A stretch of 64,000 nucleotides of DNA from Sphagnum compactum (taxonomy: Eukaryota > Bryophyta > Sphagnopsida > Sphagnales). The DNA is taken from NCBI GenBank assembly GCA_965153455.1, contig OZ234494.1, positions 10,354,001-10,418,000 on the forward strand, given 5' to 3'. Below the pieces are notes generated by a model that saw nothing but the letters and a program-made list of their open reading frames with translations, was not told the origin of the DNA and did not search any database. Of this stretch, positions 1 through 11,376 are shown piece after piece. The position numbers were made by a program, and so were the translations under genes. Positions within the stretch are counted from its first letter, which is position 1. Each line of letters opens with the position of its first letter.

Positions 1-69
1 GCAGCAAACTAATGCGCAGAGCTAGTCGGACGCACAAAAAGTTCCTGTGAGCAACTCTTTCTCGGATCC

Positions 70-430
70 GAAAACAGCAAAAGCGCAACGGACAGTAAAC
101 ATACTAATGGCACCGCAAAACCTCTTCCGATGCACTCAAAAACTGAACTATTATTGCGAGAATTTGGCGAGATATACCGGGGACAAAGGAGATCGGGCAT
201 CAATTCAATTCAGAGAAAACAGCAAAAGCGAAACGGACAGTAAACATACTAATAGCAATGCAAAACTCTACCGATGAACTCAAAAACTGAACTATTATTG
301 CTAGAATTTGCTCCTCCAATTTAAGAAACCAAAATACGAAAAGCCAGTAAACACAATCGCGAGAGATAGCGAGGACAAAGGAGATCGAGGACAAAGGAGA
401 TTGGGCATCAATTCAGAGAAAATTGATCAG
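70..430. repeat. Degenerate 145-bp tandem repeat at left edge
   Basis: A block starting GAAAACAGCAAAAGCG at about 70 recurs at about 215 with a few substitutions, and the shared part runs through 'ctgaactattattgc'. A third partial copy of the 'gacaaaggagat...gggcatcaattcag' segment lies at about 375-415, where 'gaggacaaaggagat' is itself doubled. The short reading frames across the block (47-277 and 308-628) look like by-products of the repeat. No protein similarity is recognised. It could be the edge of a larger element lying left of the window. Confidence 0.75.
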
Positions 431-898
431 AGTCAGACAAAAGAAACTCACTGGAATCTGGCGAGAAAAGAAACTGTTACTGAAGAAAGTGGCGTCGACT
501 TGCTCCTCCCTCGTATCGCGGACTGTTTCCTACGAATCCGTGTCTGTTTTAGCAATGCAGCTATAAGCGGATACCGCAATAGCGCAAGTGTGATAGTCAA
601 TACAGGCTGTCGTCGTCGTCTTCTATAGTTTTGCTAAACTCAGCAAAGTCATTAGATAATGAATCGAGACTCTTTCCAAGAGTTGCGTAACGCAATTCTC
701 CTCCAGAATTTTTTCTAATGTACTCACGACACACTGCTGCTGCCCCTGCAAAATCCCCCAAAACAGGTGAATGCTGCCTGCCACCAGCTTACCTATTTGT
801 GAGAGAATTGCACGTTCGCTACATGACCGTGCGATCAAAGTAATTTCGAAAGTGCGTAAAAACTGGAAACGATCACTTGCATATATAGAGATAGGTAC

Positions 899-900
<2 letters not shown>
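431..900. other. Unassigned moderate-GC stretch
   Basis: This stretch has mixed composition and only short open frames. I recognise no protein family, tRNA or transposon domain. It may be untranslated or repeat-derived DNA belonging to a feature left of the window. Confidence 0.4.

Positions 901-943
<43 letters not shown>
901..943. repeat. (CT)n microsatellite
   Basis: About 21 uninterrupted CT dinucleotides. On the minus strand they produce an artificial Arg-Glu repeat in the open frame at 623-1024, which should not be taken as a protein. Confidence 0.97.
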
Positions 944-945
<2 letters not shown>

Positions 946-1620
946 GTTTATTTATGTATTGGAAGGAAAAAAGGAATTCCACAATCAAGAGAAAAAAGTT
1001 TCTCTCAACAACCTTTCTCAACACAATCCATTACGCAAACACGGAAACAGAATGTCAACAAACAAGCCTATTATTAAGGTCCAAGAGTCCCTGCTGCACT
1101 GGAATGTGGACCAAAAAAGGAAAGCAATCTAGAAACAGAGACGAGAGTATCAATATGTATCGAACCCCGCAGAAAAAAAGCTTCCTGTACAGCTGAGTCC
1201 GTAATGAGTAGAAAAAATCCAACCAAACATAAATAAAAATGCTGAAGACAGAGAAACGAATGCGAGCAAGAGACTTTGGGGAGAATAAAATGCACGACGG
1301 CAAAGCGCGTACAGAAAAAACAAACGAAGCCAGGAGGAGAAGAAGCCGTAGAAGAGCGCAACGAAGGAAGAAGATCAAGGGGGGTTTTGGGTTTTTTTTT
1401 TTTTTCTTGGGGCAGCCGACAACGCGTCCCGTGTATCGTATCCCGATGTTGCGCCCTAATTTAATGCTCCGCAAACCCCCCACTACCCAACTACCCAACT
1501 ACCGGCTCTCAAAAACCCCCAATACTAACGGTTCCCAATTTCCAAAAGCTGGCACAAGAAATAATAAAAGGAGAATGACGTTGTTTTGGGGGGGGGGGTG
1601 TGTAGGCACCTAAATTGCTT
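944..1620. other. Unassigned stretch with poly-T and poly-G runs
   Basis: Mixed-composition DNA with a T run near 1393-1404, a direct 'cactacccaactacccaactacc' type doublet near 1481-1502 and a G run near 1585-1598. Overlapping frames on both strands (1055-1498, 1239-1613) are low-complexity and match no family I know. Confidence 0.4.
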
Positions 1621-1679
1621 TATGAGTTTTATACTAATTTATTAGCGTAGTGTTTTTTTTCACCCCCACGGCTCCACCC

Positions 1680-2300
1680 CCCGGCCCTCCCCCACGATTG
1701 GGCCATAAGATATATTCACCTATCTTCATTGCACGCCGACAATCTAGGCACTAATAACATTAGGAGTTTTTGGACGCCCACTTTCCTAGGTTTTTGCACT
1801 TTTTTGGGGAGGGTTAAATAAGTTTCTAATGGCCTTGGGGGGGGGGGGTTTTGGAAGCCCACTCTCCTAGGTGAAAACAAACCCTTTTTGGGCCTTTTAC
1901 AAGCCCCTAGGTTTTCACATGATTTGGGGGGGAGGGGGTTTCGAGTATAAACCCATGTTGGACCGTTGGAAGCCCAGCACCCTAGGTTCTCTCACTTTTT
2001 GGGGCAGATGGGTACTCTAACCCAACTATAAACCCCAGTTAGGTCTTCGTAATCAACTAGATATCTTTCTCACATTTGGGAGTATATGGCTATGGACCCC
2101 CCCCCCCCCTTAGTTGTTATTATTATGCCTTTTAAAAGCCTCTTAACCTTTTCTCCACTTTTGGAGGTATAGCTATGCACAAATGCAAACCCCCTTAGGT
2201 GGGGGTTTTGGAAAGGCCTAAAAACTTTCGTGCTATTTGGATGAATGGGGGCATTTGGGATATGTTGGTGATGGTTTTCCCCCATTAGAAGAATACCATG
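1680..2300. repeat. Degenerate G-run repeat region
   Basis: Several imperfect units of roughly 90-130 bp share the string 'cccac/agc..cctaggtt' followed by a poly-G run and 'tttgg' or 'ttttgg'. CCTAGG cores occur near 1784, 1867, 1910 and 1980. G runs of 7-12 occur near 1839, 1926 and (as C on this strand) 2097-2109. The sequence is distinct from the AT-rich DNA that follows. No coding potential is recognised. Confidence 0.6.
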
Positions 2301-5085
2301 GTGGGGCTACTCTACAAGTACTTCACTTATTCTTGGAGCACTAAATGTAGAGCAATAATTTTAGCCATGACCTGGTGCTAGTACCCATGGCAATAGGCAT
2401 GCAAACAAGCATGAATCAATTAATTGATTTCACTAAATAGGTAAGTACTATATTGGCTCTCCCCCCCTTCCCCCCCCTCCCCCTCCTTTGAATGTGTGGG
2501 TTTCATTTGTTTGAGGAGGGTCTAGTGGGTTGTCATCAAGACCTCATACATAAATATAAAGGCAGGTCATAAGTTCCCATTCAAATCTCGTTTTCTACTT
2601 TCATAACACACTAATATTTTATGAAGGGATTTTCAAGTTTCAAAAATCTAACAATAAAGGTCCTCTATTAAAAGTTCATGATTTAGAATTTTTAAAAAAA
2701 CAATTATTTGGGTAACAAATCCAGGTTCTGCAATCCTTGTATAAACTCAATAGGTACTTGGGTTGATATGCATGAAGAGTTTGTTGATAAATCCAAACAA
2801 TAGTAGAGCTATTATTATAATGTGGGAATTGGTGGTTCAATCATGGGATCACTTGAGATTTCAAGTTTTCAAAAGGGTTTAGGCATCCCAGAATGTGAAT
2901 TGATTTTTTGTGTCACAAGTCAAATTCCTATTGTAAGTACTATGAAGGTTTCATGTGATATAAAAGTGTTGGTAATGAAATCATCCATGTTCATGCCACA
3001 TGGTGTGGATGATGCTTTTATGCCTCCATGATTGCCCATGTTGTTATTGATGAATTTAAAGATGTACATTGCCTCCAACTGAAGTAAAGTTAAATCCAAT
3101 CCATTTATCAATAGAGATCACCTTGTCAGCTTACTAATCTACTTATGAATTGAGTTTGCCCAAGTTTATTCCTTTCAGCAAAATCAATCTCTATTAAGGA
3201 AGATTGGTTTGTTTGTTTTACATGTTTTGTTCATTTTGTTTGTGTGTTACATTGAGATCTCTCAAACCATGGGGCACCCCCCTAAACCCATGGTTTCATA
3301 ATGTTTAAACTTGTGCTCCAAGAGTTATTGAATATTGAACAATTTTGTCTAAGAAAATTCAACAATATCAAAACTTTTTCAAATTGGGAACATGGCACAA
3401 ACTCTTGATACTGTTGGGAAAGCCCTTTGTGAGTGGGATTTCTTGGAGGTGATTTCGTAAATTTTTAGACCTAAGATGGGGGGAGAAATAGGATTTTTTA
3501 ATAAACTTTTCACTATGTATTAATTTTAGAGTTTAATTTTTTTTTTCCACAATTGGGTTTTGTCATTGAAGTCCTATTCACACTTGAGCCAATGGCACAA
3601 GCAACACTAGTTTTTATTTAAATATTATGCATAATCCACAACATGGAAAAAACTTAAAATCTAAAACATATGGGCCTGTTTTAGGTTACAAATGCATGGA
3701 TTTAAATTTGAGTTTAGACCTGACGTTATTATTAGATGATTTGGTAAATGGATTTTGTAGGCACATTTTGGTTTAAATGTGAACCTTTTCTTAAATCAAA
3801 ATGCATATGACATTTTCATAGTGTTGTGGTCACCATATCAAGGTCATGGTTAAGAAAAAAAGATATATTCGTAGCCATGTCTTTATTGGGTCCTCCACTT
3901 CCCTACTTAGCTTGTTTCACAAGTTCTTGTGATTGCCAATGTTGTTTTTCTGTTTTGCCAATTTCAAGTTTAATGTGCCAAAATGGAAACTAGCCTACCC
4001 ATATGAAGTTTGCTCCAACTTCAAATGCCCTTCCAAAGAAAGGTCCATAGGTTTTTAACTCAACATGAAGGTTCTTTTCTTTTAAACAACATGATTAAAT
4101 ATATCTTTAGGAATCCAATTTTACTTTATTCTTCTTCTTCTTTTCACTTCCTTTCATGTTTCAACTTTCCTAGTGTTTTTTCCTTGGTTAGACATGTGAG
4201 AATTCTATTTCTAGAATTGCTTTACCAATACTTTGCAAAATTCAAATTTAAATTTTTGGGTGCATCATTTACATTAGATCAAGGAGTGCAAAATTTACAT
4301 GGAAACTTAAATCAATAATTATTGATGTTAAGATTTGTGTTATAATTTGCTTGATGCTAATTTGCTTTGCATCCATGTGTTTTATCATTGGAAGAAAAAT
4401 AAATGAAACTTATTTGAATGAACACAAATCTAGTTTACAATGTTTTGATAAATCCATGTTCAATGTTCAATGTCTTTCATTAGTTTCATAACGAGAATTG
4501 AAGGATGTATGAAAATAATTTTGATTGTAGTTATAGTTCATTTTTTCCATAAATTGACACCAAAATTTTATATATTGAAACAAGAGAATTCATTATCTAA
4601 ATGTTGTATCATTTTTCAAATTTTCTATGATATTCAAACCAAAAGTTTTCATCAATTTTTTGCTTCAAAGCAAAAATATATTGAGCCATCCATATGAAAA
4701 TAATATTTGTTGCACCATTTTTTAAGTTCCTATTCATTTTCCATGTTTAGATTCTTGTGTTTTGAAATAAATTAGATTAGAATTGACATCCAAATGAACA
4801 TATATAGAAATTAGAGTATGAGATGTAATGGTAGTTCATTCTTCAAAAAATAATTCCTTACCCAAATTTATATATATTTGAAACAAGAGGAGTGCAAATA
4901 AAATCATACTTTTGGCTTTAATGGTAATTCAAACTTGATTCTCAAGTTTTATTTTTTCTTTTCTTTTGCTCCTTTGAAGTAAAAGAATTCAGGTCCAAAA
5001 TTGTCAATCAAAACTCATAATAAAAGATCACCTTAAATTTGGCAGAAGTCAATCATTGTAGTAAAATGTTGAAATAATCAATTTT
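2301..5085. other. AT-rich intergenic DNA, no gene recognised
   Basis: Low-GC DNA with only short chance reading frames. The longest (4010-4318) has no recognisable motif. A short C-rich run lies at 2461-2486. No transposon domain was found by eye. Confidence 0.55.
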
Positions 5086-5099
5086 CATGTGCACAATAG

Positions 5100-5560
5100 A
5101 GTTATACTTGAAGTACCCCAAACTGGGGCCCAGTGGCCCAAGTTTCGCCAAAACTGGGGACGAAGTGAGAAGTCAGGGTGAAAACAGTACACATTGGGAA
5201 AGGGAAAGGCCCCCCGGGGGAGAACACAGGACAGAATTAGTTTCCTCACCTAAACTGGTCCTCGATGGAGTTTCACCCCCAGTTTTGGATTTGCCTTACC
5301 TCTGCCTCATATTCTTCATTAAATCCTGTAAATCCTCTGAGCTGATACCCAATTTCATGAAATGGTACCCAAATTTGGTCACTGCTACTCATATTCTTCA
5401 TTAAATCCTGTGATTCTGAATAAGATCCTGCAAATCCTCGGAGCTGATACCCAGTTTCATGAAATGGCACCCAAATTCGCTCACTTGGCAACTACACTCA
5501 AAATTTGGGATGAAACAAGGATTAGAGGGTCGAACTTGGGCCCAAAGACAGGGTGACTTT
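5100..5560. repeat. GC-richer insert with 82-bp tandem duplication
   Basis: The composition rises sharply against the AT-rich surroundings. The phrase 'catattcttcattaaatcctg' occurs at 5308 and again at 5390, followed in both copies by 'gagctgatacccaRtttcatgaaatggYacccaaatt'. The second copy carries an extra 'tgattctgaataagatcctg' type segment. This looks like an inserted, internally duplicated fragment of unknown origin. No protein is recognised. Confidence 0.7.
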
Positions 5561-5610
5561 ATGGATAACTCTAATATTTGGGAAGGCTTTGACACAACCA
5601 ACGGGCACAT

Positions 5611-8600
5611 GAAAGTGTCAGAGAAAAAAAAGGGAAAAAGATTTAATTTGGCCTTGAATTTCTGATTTTACCATGGTGCAATAAATAAATAATGGCAAAT
5701 TTTATCATTTTATCAATAAATTTTTTGGAAAATTTGGGAAAATTGTGTTGATCAAGTGTAAATTTCACTAATTTTTCTATTTTGTTGGAAGTTTGTGTCA
5801 AAAAAATATGCACTTTACTCCTCACTGCACCAATAATAAATTTTAATTCTAGGCCATTATTATGTAACAATTGGCTACAACCCACCCATGTAGAAAACCA
5901 CTTATCGCCGATCATTTAATGATTTTGCACCATAAAGCCATTCAAATTTTTAAATCATTGCTACCATTTGAATTTTGGAAAGGACCCCTTCCTTATTCCT
6001 TACACTCCTAGTAGTAGCAAGCTAATAAACACAATTTCGGAGCAATAAAAACTTATACAAATATTTCAATACAAACGGACTTAAGATATTGAAAATATGA
6101 GCCAAGCCAATCACCAAGATGGGGCTTGATGTCAAATTGTCAATGCCTTCACAAATACCGTGGTGAAGGGTTTTTTTCTTTTTTCTTTTTCTTTTGGGTC
6201 CCTGAAAATTTTTAATTTTACAAAAGTGGCAATTTTTTGAAAAATACAGCTTATTTTCCAATTTTTTGAAGTGATTTTTTTGCGTTAGCTTTCTTAAATT
6301 TGTCTTTGTATGATGTAAAATATAATATATAATTGTAACCTTAATATAAAAAAATTATGTATTAGGGTTAGGGTTCTTAATCAATTTTTGGATTTATTTT
6401 TTGATTTATAACTTTTTGTGTATGTGTATACATTATGGTTGATTTTTGAGTTATTTTTTATTTCAGCTTTCTTGATTTTGTCGTTGTATGTATTGAATGT
6501 ATATTTTCTCAAATTTTATTTCTGTTTTGCATATGATTTTCTTTTGTAAAATCATGGAGGATGGAAGGTCACATATGTGAACATTTCACGTTTTATAATG
6601 GAAAATGAGATGGCAACGATTGTAACTCCTCCATTGCTGAAAGGATCTTCATCTTCCATGGTTGTTGCACCTCCATTGCTACAATTATCAATTGTCAAAC
6701 AGAGTCATAAGAGAAAAAAAAAAAACAATGGATGATGAAACATGATTTAGCACATGTTGGCAATTTTAGCCATTGCCAATTTACCCTAAACCCTAAACCC
6801 TAAACCTATGACAACCTAAGGGCATAGTGTCTTGTTTGGTTATAAAAGTAATGTTCACTTATAAGTGGTTTTACCTTATACGAATAAATAATGGTATCAT
6901 AGGTTAAATAATGGTATTATTATTATGAATATAATAAATGCTTATTTGTCATTTACCCATTGGTAACTTGTCATCAAACTTGTTGCCTTTCTTTTTTGTG
7001 AAAAAACATTGATTATTGTGGTTATTTGATTCACTACCAAGGTATTATTGGGAGTTTTTTTTATTATGACAATGGGTCAGGATATGGACTAATTTTTATT
7101 TCAAACTTTTCATTTCAATGATAATGGTTTACTCCAAATAACTTATCATCGTCAAATTTGTAATTTTTCATCCATATAAATATATCTAAGTATGTTGTTA
7201 TTTGATCCTATAACAAGTATAATGTTGTCATATCTTGTATTTAGAATAATAACATATTGTATAAACCTTTAAAGGACCATGGAAGAGGATTTAAGTCAAG
7301 CCAACCACATTACCTTCAAATGCATATCAAATTAAAACTATTATTGATGAATTTGACATGCCAATACAAATAAAAACATCATGCACATTTTAATAATGTC
7401 AATGTGTTTTTTTTCTGGCCAGATTTTATTTTATTTTTCACCTAAAAATTATGATGTGGACACATACAATGGGTTTTGTTTTCAATGACCTTAATTCGCC
7501 AAATTTCTACAAGTTCCAACAAGTAGCCAAAATATTAAAGGATATTTTCTTACTTTCCTATTTGGTCCATAGCCAAATTTAGATAAATCCTCTTGTGGAC
7601 GATTGCCAGTTTGGCCACATAACAAATAAATGTGAGTGAAAAGGGACCAATTTTTTCAAAAGTTCAAAAAGGTCCATTTGAATTTTGTGAAATTTTAGGA
7701 TTCACATGTTAAAATAGATGTGAGTGAAATAAGTCTATCATTTTTCTTATTTAATTTTAAAGATTTGACCTAGAAAATCCAACAATATATCAGACATATT
7801 GTTTTCAAAAGATCGAAATGCAGCTACTACCCCCATAATTACATCACTCTTTAATACTTAACATAACCAAACAATTTTTTTAAATTGTCAATGTAATCCA
7901 TTACTATAACTCAAATCAAGGATACACTCCCACTAACTTTTGAAGTGAAATTGAATGAATGCAAATAAAAATACCATAATAAATGTTTATTAATTATGGT
8001 TCAAAAATAATTAAGCGGACTATTTGGATTGTCACAATTTTAGGTTTTAAAATTATAAATGAACATAAAATGTAAAGTCGTATTTCACATTAATATTGTT
8101 TTTTTTAATTATCCAAATTGTAATACATTTTGTTGAGAATCATAATAAAATTATGGATAAATTCTTTTAAAAAAAGTGGATTCACAATGGACTTTTAAAC
8201 TAATGACATTCTCTTGATCACATACTTAAAAATTGATGTGTGAACTCAAAAAATATGACAACATCAAATGAAATGTTTTAAAATAAAATGCATTGAAATT
8301 TTCCTTATAAATTTATTTTTGAATTTCAAATTTTAATATTGCATTATCAAATTTAATTAGTCCATTCCTTTTTCAAAACTTCATGTTTTACATGGAGTTT
8401 TTGACCAATATATATATAGAAGTATGTTATATTGACAAAATTTGACAAAAAACCATAATTGTGCAATTGTATTACAATTCTTTAAGGAAAATTAACAAGG
8501 ATGAAAATAAAACCTTTTGACAACTTTAATATTACATTGAAAGAATTTTTAGATTGGCACATGATAGCATAAGTAAAGAGATATCAAAAAGTGTGAGGTA

Positions 8601-9590
8601 AAAGTAGTTTAGGATATTTAATAAACAACATTTAAATTTTAAAAACGAAAATGTTTATTAGTTGGTCAAACAAATCCATCATAACTTAATGGAGTGCAAA
8701 ATGTGCAAAACTCTATATTATTATTTTCTGATACCTTTTTTTTTACTTTCTTCATAATAATTAATTACCCTAGGTAAAGGTAAACTTGAATTTTTTTGAC
8801 TAAATAAGGTAGAACATGGTACTGTTTGAACCATTTACCACCTAAATAATTTAATTAATTGCATGAATAGAAAAAAATACCAACTGAATAAGGTACATTT
8901 TCACCCTTACATTGCTCGTGGGTATATACTCCATTTAAATATATAAAATTTAAACAACTTACCTGCAAAAGGTAGTTGGGACTAACCACCTTAAAATTGG
9001 TTGTGGGTTTACATTAAGGCTACTTGTCCATGGACATTGCATAGAAATTGTTTACTCATGTTTTGGAAGACTAAGATGCAAAATAACCATTAGAAGAAAT
9101 CTTATAATATGTAACCATTCAATTTGCAACTACTTGCAACTACATGCAGCTACTTATCGTTTGCAACTTTATTTCATCATTTTTACAATTAGTCACTATA
9201 TTTAAAACTTTACAACTATTTTTGTGAGTATGGTGTGACTATTAAATTACACATCCTTTCATATTGACTAACTTTTTGAATTTTTCATTTAAGAATAGGC
9301 TCCTATGTTCATTTAGTTGCAAAATTAGTTAACAACTTGGTACTTATTATGGCGTGTTTATACATTTGATGTACACTAAGGTTTTGTGGATTACATTAAG
9401 AATATATTATATAGATTTTATTCAAAGTATATCAAACATCTATTAAGCTCATTTAACATAATAAAACAAATTATATTCAAGGTACATTCAAAGATATTTA
9501 GTTTGTATTCAAAGTATATCACAAATATATTTGACCATATTATGGGCATATTGGATTGAAAAAAAATCATTTTCATTTTGTATAGTTCAC
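5611..9590. other. AT-rich DNA with telomere-like motifs
   Basis: Gene-free AT-rich sequence. It includes 'ttagggttagggtt' at about 6362-6375 and three CCCTAAA units at about 6782-6805. No coding exons or transposon domains are recognised. Confidence 0.5.
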
Positions 9591-11060
9591 TTTAGAATAT
9601 ACCATTTTTACTCAACAATGATTAAATTATAATAGCAAGGTCATATTAATATGATATAATCGTTGTATTAAACGAACATTAATTATTGATAAATTATTAT
9701 TTTCAAATATTTCATTAATTAATATAAAATATGAACTAAATAATTTTATTTAATCTTTTAATTATTTTAAAACTTATACCAAATAATTAATCAATCAATT
9801 ATCATTTATTAGTTACTTCAAAACTTTATGTTGCTTAACTGGATATAAAATCGTAAATTTATACAATAATTAATCATTATTCATTATTCATATTCATTAA
9901 TTGATTAAGTAAGAAATATGAAATTAGTTAGTTACTTAAAAATTACTTAATTTCTATCAACAAGTCAATAAATATATAAATAAATAATCTACATTTAATA
10001 TTTATCAATCAATCATATATTTAAAATTTTTAAAATTTAGTTATTATGAAATAACTAATTACTCTAAATAATTATTCAGATAATAATTATCTGATTATTC
10101 CTTATTTAAAAAATTCTCAAATATATTATTAGTTCGGAAATATCTCAACAATCTATTTTAGGTAGTGAATAAAGAGTTATGGCCATGGTTAATAGCTAAT
10201 GAATACTAATTAGTAAATATTTAGTTTGCCAATGAATAATAAATAATAAATTCTTCACAAATTGAACTCTCAAGTTAGTATTAATGATTAATTTAAACTG
10301 ATTTAAGTTTTACTTAATAAATAGATAAAATTAATAATATAATATTTATGTCGAATATTTAATTTTTAATTTGTTAATGTTTCTCCAATATAAAGTAGTA
10401 ATTTATTATTATTTAAGAAAATTATTGAACTATGTGATAGTTAATATTTATTAATCAAGAATTATGGTTAATAACTAATAAATATTAATTAGTTAATATT
10501 AATGGTTTATTAAAACTGATTTAATATCTACTAATTAAGTTAATAAGTTAGATTTAATATTCAGGAACTACCGATTAGTTAATAATATATATTTTAGATA
10601 ATCAATTAATACTTAAATAGTTTTTTATTTAATCAGTTGATGACTAGCAATTTAAGAGGGTTATTGTTAAAATTAAAAATAGTATTTTGTTTTAAGTAAT
10701 TGAGTAAATAAAACATTATTATTTTATAAGTAATTGCCAGATAATTAGATATATTAAAAACTTAAATGATTAATTTTGGGACTTGATTAAATAATCAATT
10801 TATTATTATTATTTATTGAAATAACTTATTATTAGTTTTGAGTTATTACTATTAACCAATTGATTAGTTATTGGAAACCATGATAGAATAAAATGTATTT
10901 TCTAAAATTATGAAAAAAAAAAAAAAATGTAATAAGTATTTTTGTAAGTGGGTGGGTGGGTAGGTAATTAGTTATTAACTAATTAATTAGTTAGTTCATT
11001 TATTTATTTTTTACCTATTTAGTTGTATAATTTATAAAATTAAAAACAAGCACAAAATTT
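9591..11060. other. Extremely AT-rich tract
   Basis: About 1.4 kb composed almost entirely of A and T, dominated by words such as 'attaatta', 'taataa' and 'aattaattag'. It has few G or C bases and no open frame of note. It could be an expanded AT-rich satellite-like or scaffold-attachment type region. That reading is inference from composition only. Confidence 0.6.
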
Positions 11061-11293
11061 GTGGGAGAATCATTTTTAGTTACAACTAAATTTGTGACTA
11101 AGATGCAATTAAAAAGTTGAACCCATATGTTTTGTCTTTTAATGTCATCTACAAAGTATATAAAGAAGGTGCATTCTCTTTTGATTTCACATTAAAAATC
11201 ATGTGTCATTTGGAATGAGTTCAAAGAAGTTTAACTTTAAAGGTGAAACATAAAATAAAATAAAAGTATTTACATGGTTATTTTATAACTCAC

Positions 11294-11376
11294 CTACTTT
11301 TCTACTTGTTTACTTATTTACCTACCTTCCTACTTAGGTAGGTAGGTGGGTAAGTAAATAAGTAACTTAGGTAGGT
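11294..11376. repeat. Imperfect inverted repeat (hairpin) of TAGG/AAGT units
   Basis: The left arm near 11294-11333 (rich in 'ctac', 'ttacttattta', 'cctacc') is followed after about 2 bases by a right arm near 11336-11376 (rich in 'ggtaggt', 'aagtaaataagtaa') that is close to its reverse complement. A transcript would fold into a long hairpin. Related 'ggtgggtagg' and 'acccaccta' words occur nearby at about 10950 and 11425. Confidence 0.7.

Noticed and set aside
623-1196. Arg-Glu and Ser-Leu repeat proteins across 901-943
   Set aside because: These are translations of the (CT)n microsatellite on each strand, not protein repeats.
2822-3111. Overlapping plus and minus frames of 60-70 codons
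   Set aside because: They are mutually antisense, featureless, and of the length expected by chance.
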